Origin: Myxococcales bacterium
GTDB lineage: Bacteria > Myxococcota > Polyangia > HGW-17 > SLPX01
Assembly: GCA_007131745.1 (NCBI GenBank)
Contig: SLPX01000088.1
Span: 1-10,629 of the forward strand
DNA length: 10,629 nt
Direction of reading: 5' to 3'
Below the pieces are notes generated by a model. That model was not told the DNA's origin and ran no database searches. It saw nothing but the letters and a program-made list of their open reading frames with translations. The translations under genes were made by a program, and so were the position numbers. Position 1 is the first letter of the stretch, and every line of letters begins with the position of its first letter. Positions 1-7,731 of the stretch are shown here, piece by piece.

Positions 1-1624
1 ACTCCGGGGCGTAGAAAGCAGTGAGCATTCCCGTATCCTTAAAAGTCACATTATAGAGAAAGGGCAAGAGCCTGTAATGGGTTATCCCGATGGTGGCTGA
101 TGCGAGTACCAACTCACCGTCTTTTAACACGATGGTGGGATTTGTCTCTTCAGGCAACCTGGCGCCGGGTCCCGTCATAACCATCCTGCTCTGTTGAAAA
201 CCGGCTGAGTCAGGCACGGAAACTCCACCAACAAAGATGCCCGTGTCTCCCCAAGCCGAAGTGTTGATGGTGTGGGTCAACGCGCAGATATTGCCCTCCT
301 TGTCCACCGCCACAACCGAATCGCTGTGCATAAAAGGCGGGGTTTGAGGAGGCGCGACAAACATGAGCTCACCGGCTTCCATCTTTTCCCAAAGGGCCTG
401 GGCGGTGGCTTTCGTGGCCCGAGACTCCGGGGAAAGATCCAGCCCCCCTCCGATCATGTCCAGGGTGGACTCGTCCAGGTGTCCCAACAGATAAAGCCGT
501 GCCGTCTGCAGCATCCAAAAAAGCACCGTTGCGTCCTCGGTGTAGCTGCCCGTAAGGGTATCTCCCGCCGCCTCCAACACGTTCAGCGCTTCTACGGTGT
601 TAACCCCGCCCAACGAGGGTAGCCCGGGCGCATAAACATCATAAACGCCGATAGCGGTGGTCAGAGGGTCAGACCAGATGGGTTCGTAGAGTTCCATATC
701 CGTTGTTGTAATGGTGCCCCCTTCACTTTGCACAGCCGCGACGAAATCCTGTCCCCACGTTCCGGTATACATGTACTCACTGCCCTGTGATGCCCACTCG
801 CGCAGAGTCTGGGCGAGCACAGGCTGGGTAAACCAATCTCCCAGCTTATAGAAATTTCCGTTTTCATCGGTAAAGACAGCCTCGGTCTCAGGCAGACGTC
901 GCAACACATCTTCTTTGTTCTGTAGCATCCAGGCCATCATGTTGTTTATGGCAAAACCATTCTCGGCAAAGTAGATGGCCGGCTGAAACAAAACGTCAAA
1001 CGGCAGGCGGCCGAACTGTTCATGGAGGGCAGCCACGCCCGCGGGAAAACCCGGCACCAAAGCAGTACGGCCGCTGGGCACCCCAGTACCCTGGGCTGGA
1101 ATGGTCATGGGATCCGTCTCTTCCAAGGGGGTGTTGTACCCGGCATTGAGGTAGGTGACCTGCTGCATCTCCGCGTCATAGCACACAGCAAACAAAATGC
1201 CGGCAAAGCTCACATAGGAACCCGCCACCAGGGTGATCTGGGTCAACGCGGTCACCAGCGCCGCATCCGCCGCGCTGCCGTCTTTGAGAAGCGCTTCATA
1301 CCCTGCCCGAACCGCCAAAGCCGATGTGGTGCCGGTGATCATCGCGGATGTTCCCTCCACTTCAGGCTGGGTTTCATGGTAGCCGTTGTGGCGCTGGGTG
1401 TAGGTGTCCAAGTCCCCTGAAGACCATTGCCCGGGACTGATATCAACAGTGGCATCGGACGACGGATCCACGAAACCGTCCACCTCTCCGTCCACACCGC
1501 CGTCAATGAAGCCGGCGTCTTTGTCCGCTACTCCCTGCTTACCGCCATCGCAACACACAACGCTTGGACCCAGCAGAAGGAAAAACGCAAATAACAACAA
1601 GCAAACATCCCGATGTTTAACCAT
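1..1624 (-). CDS. Divergent gamma-glutamyltranspeptidase-like Ntn-hydrolase, secreted, C-terminus cut off
   Basis: My translation of the minus strand gives 541 open codons from ATG 1624 to the window edge; AAAGG lies 9 nt before the ATG. Residues 1-25 are a signal-like hydrophobic stretch ending in Val-Val-Cys-Cys, a poor lipobox. An Asp/Gly-rich linker follows (about 26-61), so the protein is probably exported and possibly lipid-anchored. The GGT fold is recognisable by GxxALLKDGSAADAAL (about 108-123), VDKEGN (440-445), THTIN (450-454) and NPTIVLKDG (495-503). Canonical GGTs self-cleave before a Thr of a Thr-Thr-His-x-Ser motif. Here the aligned stretch is His433-Ser-Asp-Ser436, putting Ser434 at the nucleophile position. 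The DGRE arginine motif is NAGY (160-163), the Ser-Ser pair before SPTIV is Glu-Glu or Glu-Thr, and the oxyanion Gly-Gly is absent. Family membership is fairly sure, but gamma-glutamyl transfer is doubtful; another amidase or acylase activity, or none, is possible. Confidence 0.8.
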   Translation of the reverse strand, partial: MVKHRDVCLLLFAFFLLLGPSVVCCDGGKQGVADKDAGFIDGGVDGEVDGFVDPSSDATVDISPGQWSSGDLDTYTQRHNGYHETQPEVEGTSAMITGTTSALAVRAGYEALLKDGSAADAALVTALTQITLVAGSYVSFAGILFAVCYDAEMQQVTYLNAGYNTPLEETDPMTIPAQGTGVPSGRTALVPGFPAGVAALHEQFGRLPFDVLFQPAIYFAENGFAINNMMAWMLQNKEDVLRRLPETEAVFTDENGNFYKLGDWFTQPVLAQTLREWASQGSEYMYTGTWGQDFVAAVQSEGGTITTTDMELYEPIWSDPLTTAIGVYDVYAPGLPSLGGVNTVEALNVLEAAGDTLTGSYTEDATVLFWMLQTARLYLLGHLDESTLDMIGGGLDLSPESRATKATAQALWEKMEAGELMFVAPPQTPPFMHSDSVVAVDKEGNICALTHTINTSAWGDTGIFVGGVSVPDSAGFQQSRMVMTGPGARLPEETNPTIVLKDGELVLASATIGITHYRLLPFLYNVTFKDTGMLTAFYAPE

Positions 1625-1671
1625 CCCAAAAACCTTTCTGCCGATTCTGAATGCTATTGTTCAGTCCCGAG

Positions 1672-2091
1672 TCAACCCTGCCGTGGTTCATACATTCTCA
1701 CCGCGTCGCCGAAAGAAACCAAATCATCCAGCCCTTTTCGAATAACGGATTCTATAATAGCGATGTCCAGGTCATGATAGACATGAACGGCAATATTTCT
1801 GAATCCCACCATTTTCTTCAGGCGAAGGGCCAGATCTTCGGAAATCACTTTTTTCCGGGCGAGTAAATCAAAACTCTCCCCGCTGCTTGTAGGAATTCCG
1901 AATCGCTGTGTTTTGATCACGTAGTTTGCCAAGGCAATTGCCTGTTCACAGGCGCGGGTAATATTCAAGATTGCCGCGTCTTGATGACTGAAATCAGCGG
2001 CAAAGTTTTCACCGCCAAGCTTGCGTTCTTCTCTTGCTCTTGCAATGCACCGTTGCATGCTTTGAATCTTATTGATGATGATATCGTTCAT
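1672..2091 (-). CDS. hepT: HepT-like HEPN ribonuclease toxin
   Basis: This 139-residue, largely helical protein matches the HepT/DUF86 family in size and sequence. The diagnostic RX4HXY motif is intact: Arg98, four residues, His103, Val, Tyr105. In characterised HepT toxins the Arg and His form the metal-independent RNase site of the dimer, and the Tyr is AMPylated by the partner MntA to neutralise the toxin. The start ATG overlaps the mntA stop as ATGA, so the two genes are translationally coupled with the antitoxin gene first, the usual order. The motif suggests an active toxin. The gene ends 47 nt before the GGT-like gene on the same strand, and no obvious terminator separates them, so read-through is possible. 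Confidence 0.9.
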   Translation of the reverse strand: MNDIIINKIQSMQRCIARAREERKLGGENFAADFSHQDAAILNITRACEQAIALANYVIKTQRFGIPTSSGESFDLLARKKVISEDLALRLKKMVGFRNIAVHVYHDLDIAIIESVIRKGLDDLVSFGDAVRMYEPRQG

Positions 2092-2498
2092 AGTTTATAC
2101 GCTCTGCCGGTTTTTCTGAACTCATCAAGGATCTCCCCACGCTCATCGTTCAGTTTTTGATATAGCGAAATGGTCAGCACTTCAAATTCTTCAGACGAAC
2201 GCTCATCGCCGGTATAAATGCGTTTTCCCTCCGTAATGATTTCTTTACTGAGAACTGTTGATGCAGTGCGCAGATTAATCAAATCAACGGTTTTCCCGAG
2301 TGCATCTTCCAGGTCGAAACGCAAATCACTCATCCCCATGTTGCCTGCCTGCGCAGCTTCTTCCGGAGCCAACAGAATTGCTACATCCACATCACTGCCG
2401 GGATGTTCTCCTCCAATAACACTGGAACCGAAAAGATACAAAGCTTGCAAAGCGGGAAAACAACTCAAGACTTTTTCGATGATTACATTCGTATCCAT
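2088..2498 (-). CDS. mntA: MntA-type minimal nucleotidyltransferase antitoxin
   Basis: This 136-residue protein has the minimal nucleotidyltransferase signature GSX10DXD: Gly24-Ser25, ten residues, Asp36-Val-Asp38. Asp72 in VDLI is a likely third metal ligand. MntA antitoxins transfer AMP from ATP to a tyrosine of the partner HEPN toxin, encoded next as an overlapping gene. I chose ATG 2498 because GGAG sits 5 nt upstream. A TTG-initiated extension to 2549 is open, but it would begin at or before the transcription start expected from the promoter at 2553-2580. The C-terminal part beyond about residue 90 (charged, helical) is longer than in the shortest MntA proteins. The motifs are complete, so the antitoxin is probably functional. 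Confidence 0.9.
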   Translation of the reverse strand: MDTNVIIEKVLSCFPALQALYLFGSSVIGGEHPGSDVDVAILLAPEEAAQAGNMGMSDLRFDLEDALGKTVDLINLRTASTVLSKEIITEGKRIYTGDERSSEEFEVLTISLYQKLNDERGEILDEFRKTGRAYKL

Positions 2499-2552
2499 GA
2501 GTTCTCCAGCAAACGGCTTTTCGCCCATATCGATATAGGCTTCATGCAATGA

Positions 2553-2580
2553 ATGATATTTCCTTGAAACAAATGGTCAA
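2553..2580 (-). promoter_or_regulatory. Sigma70-type promoter of mntA-hepT
   Basis: On the minus strand a TTGACC -35 (2580-2575) and a TATCAT -10 (2558-2553) are separated by 16 nt, each matching 5 of 6 consensus bases. Transcription would begin near 2546, leaving a leader of about 48 nt with the GGAG ribosome site before ATG 2498. This supports the shorter mntA start. Confidence 0.55.
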
Positions 2581-2582
2581 GA

Positions 2583-2595
2583 CTCACTACGTGAG
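2583..2595. repeat. Short inverted repeat abutting the mntA -35
   Basis: CTCAC-TAC-GTGAG is a perfect 5+3+5 inverted repeat starting 3 nt upstream of the putative mntA -35 hexamer. It could be an operator for the toxin-antitoxin promoter or the divergent acetyltransferase gene, but it is short enough to occur by chance. Confidence 0.25.
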
Positions 2596-2729
2596 CACAG
2601 ACTTAGAGGCGGAAGCCTTGGATGAGATTGAGCATCAAATCCTGGTTGCGAACACAATTCGTCGTTAATATTGGAGCAACTGTTGAGTTTTGTCGAAGTG
2701 AGGGTTATGTGTCTCCAGCCAGGTGCAAA

Positions 2730-3248
2730 ATGAAAACTCGAACCAAACTAAAAGAATTCACCATTCGTACAGCGGTTGAATCCGACACTGCTATCATTCT
2801 CTCATTTATCCGGGAGCTTGCGGAATACGAGAAGTTGATAGAAGAGGTTGTTGCAACCGAAGAAACCCTGCGTGAAAGTTTGTTCGGCAAAAGAAAAATC
2901 GCGGAAGTTGTTATAGGAGAATGGGAAGACAGGCCTGTTGCTTTTGCTTTGTACTTCCATAACTTTTCTACTTTTTTGTCCAGGCCCGGGATTTACATAG
3001 AGGATCTTTACGTAAAGCCTGAGATGCGGTCCAAGGGCATCGGAAAAGCAATGCTTTCATACATTGCAAGGATTGCCAAGGAAAGGAAATGCGGGCGGCT
3101 TGAATGGTCTGTTCTAGACTGGAATGAACATGCGATTAGGTTCTATCGTTCCATTGGCGCTGTTGCCATGGATGAATGGACGATGCAAAGAATCACCGGC
3201 GAACCACTGGAAAACCTTGCCGGGGAATGTAAGCAAAATCAGAAATAG
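2730..3248 (+). CDS. GNAT acetyltransferase, spermidine/spermine N-acetyltransferase-like
   Basis: This 172-residue protein has the single-domain GNAT layout of the SSAT/thialysine-acetyltransferase group: FTIRTA strand (10-15), ELAEYEKL helix (29-36), IEDLYV strand (90-95), acetyl-CoA pyrophosphate loop R100-x-x-G103-x-G105, and WNEHAIRFYRSIGA (131-144). Tyr139 falls at the position of the general-acid Tyr of SSAT enzymes. These enzymes transfer acetyl from acetyl-CoA to an amine such as a polyamine or thialysine, in the cytoplasm; the substrate here is not decidable. I chose ATG 2730 because AGG lies 6 nt upstream and the domain begins at once. An in-frame extension to 2622 adds 36 residues with no GNAT character. 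It is divergent from mntA-hepT and convergent with phoU, so it appears monocistronic. Confidence 0.85.
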   Translation: MKTRTKLKEFTIRTAVESDTAIILSFIRELAEYEKLIEEVVATEETLRESLFGKRKIAEVVIGEWEDRPVAFALYFHNFSTFLSRPGIYIEDLYVKPEMRSKGIGKAMLSYIARIAKERKCGRLEWSVLDWNEHAIRFYRSIGAVAMDEWTMQRITGEPLENLAGECKQNQK

Positions 3249-3274
3249 TTTTCTGGGACCCCTTACAAGCGACC

Positions 3275-3295
3275 CATGAAATTAACTGTTTCATG
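3275..3295. terminator. Small hairpin between convergent acetyltransferase and phoU genes
   Basis: CATGAAA and TTTCATG form a perfect 7-bp stem with a 7-nt loop in the 69-nt gap between two convergent genes. The stem is AT-rich and has no flanking T run, so a weak bidirectional terminator is only a possibility. Confidence 0.3.
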
Positions 3296-3317
3296 CACCG
3301 TGTTTATTGTGACCGGT

Positions 3318-4028
3318 TTACCTGGGGCCGGGCTTGGCGGTGTTCAGACCGTTAGTGGGCTTCCTTGGGACCATGTGGCGTACGATGTGGCCCTCTTCCA
3401 GGTAGATCACTGTTTCGGCTATGTTCGTGGCCTGGTCGGCCACCCGTTCAAGCCGCCGTGAAAGCCCGATGGTATTGATTATGCTTTCCAAATCATCCGG
3501 CCTCTTGCGGATCAAATCCACTGCAGCAATGTAAGTGTTGTGATGAATCTCATCCACTTCGTCGTCAGCCAACCTGACCGTTTGCGCCATTGAAGAACTG
3601 TCTTTTACCAGGGCGTCGAGCGCGGTGCGCAGCATATCCCGGACCCGGTTTATCATGTCTTCGAAATCGAACGGGAATTCTATTTGAGGACGCTCTGCAA
3701 GAAAAATTGCATGGTCTGCAACAGCGGAAGCAAGATCACCGACACGTTCAAGATCGTTATTGATCTTTATCACGGCCACGATGAAGCGCAGATCAACAGC
3801 CACGGGCTGGTGAAGGGCAAGTACTTTCAGGCACTCCTCTTCGAGTTCCACTTCGTGATGATCGATTTCACGGTCCGCTTCTATTACCTCCTTGGCTTTT
3901 TCAACGTCCCTTTCCCGCACCGCCTCCGCGGCCCGCCGCAACGCGGTTTCAACCAGACCTCCTATCAGCAGAATGTGCTGTTTCAGTTTTTCGATTTCCC
4001 TTGCAAGAATGTTGTTCCTTGTAGCCAT
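3318..4028 (-). CDS. phoU: Phosphate signalling regulator PhoU
   Basis: This 236-residue all-helical protein has the two PhoU three-helix repeats. Each carries the metal-cluster motif ExxxD: Glu94-Asp98 in the segment ending DLERVGD, and Glu194-Asp198 in RRLERVAD. PhoU works in the cytoplasm between the Pst transporter and the PhoR kinase, signalling repression when phosphate is plentiful and restraining phosphate uptake. It is the last gene of the cluster, 16 nt downstream of pstB, with GGAG 8 nt before its ATG. Length and motifs are normal, except for a short polar tail of about 20 residues after the second repeat. Identification is firm. Confidence 0.96.
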   Translation of the reverse strand: MATRNNILAREIEKLKQHILLIGGLVETALRRAAEAVRERDVEKAKEVIEADREIDHHEVELEEECLKVLALHQPVAVDLRFIVAVIKINNDLERVGDLASAVADHAIFLAERPQIEFPFDFEDMINRVRDMLRTALDALVKDSSSMAQTVRLADDEVDEIHHNTYIAAVDLIRKRPDDLESIINTIGLSRRLERVADQATNIAETVIYLEEGHIVRHMVPRKPTNGLNTAKPGPR

Positions 4029-4044
4029 TGTTCAGTCTCCGTAA

Positions 4045-4869
4045 TCAACCGAAGCGACCCGTTATGTAGTCTTCCGTGCGCTTGTCCTTGGGATTCGTAA
4101 ACATATCCGCGGTAGGCGAATACTCGACCAGGATGCCGGCCCTATCGGGTTCCATCATTAAAAAAGCTGACATGTCCGAAACACGAGCAGCCTGCTGCAT
4201 GTTGTGCGTTACGATTACGATCGTGTAATCCTCGATCAACTCCCGCATCAGGTTTTCGATCTTTAGAGTGGCGACAGGATCCAAAGCACTGCAAGGTTCA
4301 TCCATCAATATGACATCCGGTTCCACGGCCAAAGCGCGTGCCAGGCAAAGACGCTGCTGCTGTCCGCCGGAGATAGACAATCCCGATTGTTGCAGCTTGT
4401 CTTTGACTTCATCCCAAAGGGCCGCCTGTTTCAAGCTCTTTTCGACTATTTCGGCTAGTTTAGAACGTTTCTTCTCGCCGCGCCTGCGCGGGCCGTAAGC
4501 CACGTTGTCGAATATCGACATGGGAAACGGATTCGGTTTTTGAAACACCATGCCGATTCGATGCCGCACTTCGACGACATCAATGTCCCGATCATAGATA
4601 TTGACTCCGTCCAGTTCACAAGCCCCCTCCATTCTGAAGCCGGGTATCAAATCGTTCATGCGGTTGAACAAACGAAGAAATGTTGATTTGCCGCAGCCGG
4701 AAGGCCCGATAAACGCGGTAACCGCATTGCACGGAATATCCAGGCTGATGTCGCGAAGCGCCTGGAAACCGCCGTAGTATGAACTCACATTGCGCGCGCT
4801 CAGTTTATCCGCACAGTCGCCCTGTGCGAATGTTCTTTCATCGAGGACTTTCTTGTCCAGACTTACCAT
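4045..4869 (-). CDS. pstB: Phosphate ABC transporter ATP-binding protein PstB
   Basis: This 274-residue ABC ATPase carries all motifs intact: Walker [10 protein letters not shown] (55-63), Q-loop Gln110 in [13 protein letters not shown] (the wording typical of PstB), signature LSISGGQQQ (164-172), Walker B VILMDEP (186-192), D-loop SALD (194-197) and switch His222. As a dimer on the cytoplasmic face it powers phosphate import through PstC/PstA (EC 7.3.2.1). About 20 N-terminal residues precede the usual PstB start. The ATG at 4869 is nevertheless well supported, with AAGGAG 6 nt upstream. The gene lies 21 nt after pstA and 16 nt before phoU, in one transcript. Confidence 0.97.
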   Translation of the reverse strand: MVSLDKKVLDERTFAQGDCADKLSARNVSSYYGGFQALRDISLDIPCNAVTAFIGPSGCGKSTFLRLFNRMNDLIPGFRMEGACELDGVNIYDRDIDVVEVRHRIGMVFQKPNPFPMSIFDNVAYGPRRRGEKKRSKLAEIVEKSLKQAALWDEVKDKLQQSGLSISGGQQQRLCLARALAVEPDVILMDEPCSALDPVATLKIENLMRELIEDYTIVIVTHNMQQAARVSDMSAFLMMEPDRAGILVEYSPTADMFTNPKDKRTEDYITGRFG

Positions 4870-4890
4870 TATCGACTCCTTAGGGCTGAC

Positions 4891-5763
4891 TCATTTCTTT
4901 TTCTTCCTCACCCTGATCCTCATGATTATCGCAGCCACGTTGAATGTCAGAACGACCATCAGCAACACGAGGGCCGTCCCCCATATCGCACCCTTGGGAA
5001 CCCCTGGGACGTGGACGCTTACGGTGTAGAGGTGGTAGGACAAGGCCATGAATTGGTCAAAAGGCGAACCAGGCAGCCGCGGGAGAAAAAACGCCGCTCC
5101 CACGGCCAGTATGGGAGCAGTCTCACCCGCCGCACGGCTCATAGCAAGAACCGTCCCGGTCAAAATTCCCGGCAGGGCGCCCGGGATTGCAATATGCCTG
5201 ACAGTCTGCCACTTCGACGTTCCAAGAGCCAAGCTCGCTTCCCTGTGCTCTGCCGGAACCGTCAACAGCGCTTCGCGCGACGAGGTGACGACAAGACAAA
5301 GCGCCTGGCAAGCAAGCGTCAAACTCGCGGCGATAAGAGACATCCCCATGTCGACTGCCATGACAAAAAAAGCCAGTCCGAAAAGCCCGTATACAATGCT
5401 CGGCACACCGGCCAGATTTACGATTGCCAGGTTGATGATCCTGGTCAAGCGATTTTGTTTTGCATACTCGGTAAGGTAAACCGCGGCAAGCGCGCCCACC
5501 GGAACGGAGATCATGACGGTGCCTATCATGAGATAAAAGGTGCCGACAATCGCGGGAAAAATTCCTCCCTCACGCCCGGCAAGGCTGGGAGATTGAGTCA
5601 AAAACTCCCAGCTAAGCGCGGGCGCCCCGTAATAGATGATGAATCCGAACACGAACACCACCGGAAGCACAACCACTACGGTGCATATCACTAGAAGAGT
5701 GATCGCAGTCTTTTGAATCGCTTTCCTTCTATTGAAACCGCTCTCTGAAACAAGGCTGCTCAT
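4891..5763 (-). CDS. pstA: Phosphate ABC transporter permease PstA
   Basis: This 290-residue inner-membrane permease has about six hydrophobic segments, the first at about 20-44. Family hallmarks are GGIFPAIVGTFYLM (66-79), AGVPSIVYG (118-126) and the EAA coupling loop EHREASLALG (172-181) that contacts PstB. PstA pairs with PstC to form the phosphate channel. The start ATG overlaps the pstC stop as ATGA, so the two permeases are translationally coupled. The C-terminus is a run of basic residues (RVRKKKK), consistent with a cytoplasmic end. Motif placement and length are normal for PstA. Confidence 0.96.
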   Translation of the reverse strand: MSSLVSESGFNRRKAIQKTAITLLVICTVVVVLPVVFVFGFIIYYGAPALSWEFLTQSPSLAGREGGIFPAIVGTFYLMIGTVMISVPVGALAAVYLTEYAKQNRLTRIINLAIVNLAGVPSIVYGLFGLAFFVMAVDMGMSLIAASLTLACQALCLVVTSSREALLTVPAEHREASLALGTSKWQTVRHIAIPGALPGILTGTVLAMSRAAGETAPILAVGAAFFLPRLPGSPFDQFMALSYHLYTVSVHVPGVPKGAIWGTALVLLMVVLTFNVAAIIMRIRVRKKKK

Positions 5764-6728
5764 TTGGAAAACTTCTTTCGCTGATGAGTCATCACCAGGT
5801 CGGCCACCACATTGATGATAAAAGTGATCACAAAAAGCACCAGCCCCATGGCGAACAACGCCTGGTATTGAGGCCCGCGGTATACCGCTGCGTTGATTTC
5901 AGCAGCAATGGTGGCGGTCATCGGCCGCATCGGTGAAAACGGAGAGAAACTCAGAGCTGTGGAACCGCCGGCGACCATCAACACGGTCATCGTCTCGCCT
6001 ATGACCATTGCAACACCCAACATTCCGGCGGCTGATATTCCCGAGAGAGCGGCTGGAATACACACATGAACAATCGTCTGCCACTTGTTGGCGCCCAGGG
6101 CATAAGAAGCTTCGCGAAATTCTTTAGGCACCGCGGTGAGAGCGTCCTCAGTCATGCTTATGATGATAGGCACTTTCATGAAGGCCAACATGAAGCCTGC
6201 CGTCAAGGCGCACAACCCGGTGTTGAGATTGAACATTGCTCTTACATAAGGAGAAAGGAGCATGAGACCGATAACGCCCATTACGACCGACGGAATCCCC
6301 GACAGCAGCTCGATCATCGGCTTTACCGTTTCTCTAACCGCGGGCGGAGCTATTTCAGCCAGGTAGATTGCACAACCCAAGCCAATAGGCAGGGAAACAA
6401 GAGTTGCAATGCCGGTAACCACAAGAGTGGCCGCAAAAAAGGAAAAAATGTTGAAAACAGGAGGATCGGAAATTGGATACCAATTTGAACCGAAAAGAAA
6501 TTCAAAGGGCGGAGTGTGGAAAAAAGCCGGCAAGCCTTCCCACAGTAAAAGAAAAAACACGCCGATCAGTACTACAACCGCCAAAACTCCGTTTATGAGC
6601 AGAAAAACCTCGATTGCTTTTTCAACGAGCCGCCGCCTGGCCCTCACGGAAAGAGCTTCCCTCGCGGCAGGTCCGGACCTGCATGCGGAAATTCGTTCGG
6701 AACCCTTGATGTCTTCATCCATGGCCAT
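5760..6728 (-). CDS. pstC: Phosphate ABC transporter permease PstC
   Basis: This 322-residue permease has a charged cytoplasmic N-terminus of about 38 residues, TM1 at about 40-63, ELLSGIPSVVMG (140-151) and the EAA loop EFREASYALG (203-212). The loop between TM1 and TM2 (about 64-95) is the periplasmic segment typical of PstC. With PstA it forms the inner-membrane phosphate pore. I chose ATG 6728, preceded by GAAGAGCGGG; a TTG 15 nt upstream lacks a ribosome site, and a second ATG at 6722 is also possible. The gap to pstS is 33 nt with no terminator, so co-transcription with pstS is expected. Confidence 0.95.
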   Translation of the reverse strand: MAMDEDIKGSERISACRSGPAAREALSVRARRRLVEKAIEVFLLINGVLAVVVLIGVFFLLLWEGLPAFFHTPPFEFLFGSNWYPISDPPVFNIFSFFAATLVVTGIATLVSLPIGLGCAIYLAEIAPPAVRETVKPMIELLSGIPSVVMGVIGLMLLSPYVRAMFNLNTGLCALTAGFMLAFMKVPIIISMTEDALTAVPKEFREASYALGANKWQTIVHVCIPAALSGISAAGMLGVAMVIGETMTVLMVAGGSTALSFSPFSPMRPMTATIAAEINAAVYRGPQYQALFAMGLVLFVITFIINVVADLVMTHQRKKFSK

Positions 6729-6761
6729 AAACCCGCTCTTCAATAAGGTCTAAAACAACAC

Positions 6762-7619
6762 TCAAGGCAACGGAACAAAACCGAGTTTTTCCACCAGCGC
6801 TTTGCCTTCCGCTGTCATTCCGTACTCAATAAAGGATTTCGCAAGCCCCTTTGGAGCGCCGTTCGTGTAGTAGAACAAAGGCCGGGCAAGCGTATATGAC
6901 TTGTCATTGACGGTTTTGATGGATGGCCTCACGGCCGATGCGCCCTCATTCGCCTTGATGCCGACCACCTTGACATCCTTGGTAACATATCCGAGGCCCG
7001 CATAAAAAACAGCGGCCGCGTTGTTTGAAACTTCATTGACTCCCGTTGATGTTGAAGGGAGAAACAACGCCTTTTGCGTGAATTCTCCTTTTTCCAAAAC
7101 AACTTCTCTGAAAAAAACGTGGGTCCCGGAAGCGGTATCCCGGGATACGACGACTATCTCCTGATCATTGCCGCCCACCTCGCTCCAGTTGGTGATTCTA
7201 CCGAGATAAATGTTCTTCAACTGCTCCATCGTCAACTCGTTGACCGGGTTTTTCCTGTTTACCAAAACAGCGAGTCCGTCCCAGGCGATAATGGTTTCCA
7301 CCACATCTACCCCGTTTTCCTTGGCTCGCGAGATCTCAGCCTCCCTGATTTTCCGGGAGGCCTGTCCTATATCAGTGTTATTATCGATGACCGCTGCTAT
7401 CCCCGGGCCGGAACCCGGCCCGCTTACCGAAACATTGACCTTGGGATTCTTTTTCATGAACCCCTCCGCCCATGCCGTGCTGATCGGAGTTACAGTGTTT
7501 GAACCGATTATCCTTAAGGTGTTGTCATCACCTCCTCTTTGCGAGCGGCCCCTTCCACAGCCGGTCAAAACCAACATGACGACCCCAACCGCTAAAAACC
7601 CAGCATAAAATCTTTTCAT
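6762..7619 (-). CDS. pstS: Phosphate-binding lipoprotein PstS
   Basis: This 285-residue PstS-family periplasmic binding protein has a lipoprotein signal ending in the lipobox Leu18-Thr-Gly-Cys21, so it is probably membrane-tethered rather than free. Phosphate-site segments are visible: GSNTVTPIS (39-47), GPGSGPGIAAVI (67-78), TDIGQASRKI (82-91), AWDGLAVLVN (112-121), LGRITNW (139-145) and SRDTASGTHVFF (from 159). The glycine loop reads GSGPG where many homologues have GSGTG or GSGAG. ATG 7619 was chosen because AGGAG lies 6 nt upstream and the signal peptide starts there; an upstream in-frame start at 7655 would cover the ribosome site. It heads the pstSCAB-phoU operon under its own Pho-box promoter. 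Confidence 0.95.
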   Translation of the reverse strand: MKRFYAGFLAVGVVMLVLTGCGRGRSQRGGDDNTLRIIGSNTVTPISTAWAEGFMKKNPKVNVSVSGPGSGPGIAAVIDNNTDIGQASRKIREAEISRAKENGVDVVETIIAWDGLAVLVNRKNPVNELTMEQLKNIYLGRITNWSEVGGNDQEIVVVSRDTASGTHVFFREVVLEKGEFTQKALFLPSTSTGVNEVSNNAAAVFYAGLGYVTKDVKVVGIKANEGASAVRPSIKTVNDKSYTLARPLFYYTNGAPKGLAKSFIEYGMTAEGKALVEKLGFVPLP

Positions 7620-7635
7620 TTCTCTCTCCTTTTTT

Positions 7636-7665
7636 GCAGGTTCGCCGAACAGCAACCCGACCTGC
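7636..7665 (-). promoter_or_regulatory. Leader hairpin just upstream of the pstS ribosome site
   Basis: In the pstS leader GCAGGT (7665-7660) can pair with ACCTGC (7641-7636) over an 18-nt loop that contains the small self-complement TTCG/CGAA. The hairpin is followed by an A-run and then AGGAG. Any role in translation or mRNA stability is inference. Confidence 0.25.
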
Positions 7666-7672
7666 GAGCCGT

Positions 7673-7717
7673 TGTTTAGCGAAGCTTTGTGTCAAAACTG
7701 TGACAAGCAAGTGACGT
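7673..7717 (-). promoter_or_regulatory. Pho box (three 11-bp repeats) and promoter of pstS
   Basis: Read on the minus strand, 7717-7685 splits into three consecutive 11-mers: ACGTCACTTGC, TTGTCACAGTT and TTGACACAAAG. Their first seven bases match the PhoB half-site CTGTCAY at 5, 6 and 5 of 7 positions, and the 11-bp period is the PhoB spacing. Ten nt after the last half-site comes TAAACA (7678-7673), a weak -10 at about the distance seen in PhoB-activated promoters, which lack a normal -35. The site lies between the porin terminator-like hairpin and pstS. Confidence 0.7.
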
Positions 7718-7731
7718 CATTGTAATGATTA

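Noticed and set aside
272..1420. Plus-strand ORFs opposite the GGT-like gene
   Set aside because: The minus-strand frame is open for 541 codons with family motifs, and the plus-strand products are Arg/His-rich and unlike real proteins.
2573..2668. A 31-codon plus-strand ORF upstream of the acetyltransferase gene
   Set aside because: It has no ribosome site, covers the mntA promoter, and shows no recognisable protein pattern.
2661..2700. GTTAAT and GTTGAG sequences resembling integron attC core sites
   Set aside because: No matching inverse core or imperfect inverted-repeat structure was found, and the neighbouring genes are not arranged as cassettes.
2622..2729. N-terminal extension of the acetyltransferase
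   Set aside because: The GNAT domain starts right after the ATG at 2730, which has its own ribosome site; the extra 36 residues show no conserved features.
5011..5694. Long plus-strand ORF (227 codons) opposite pstA
   Set aside because: It is antisense to a clear pstA gene, has a very basic low-complexity composition, and shows no domain, so it is a shadow frame.
7620..7655. Upstream in-frame start for pstS
   Set aside because: It would place 12 charged residues before the lipoprotein signal and would bury the strong AGGAG site inside the coding sequence.
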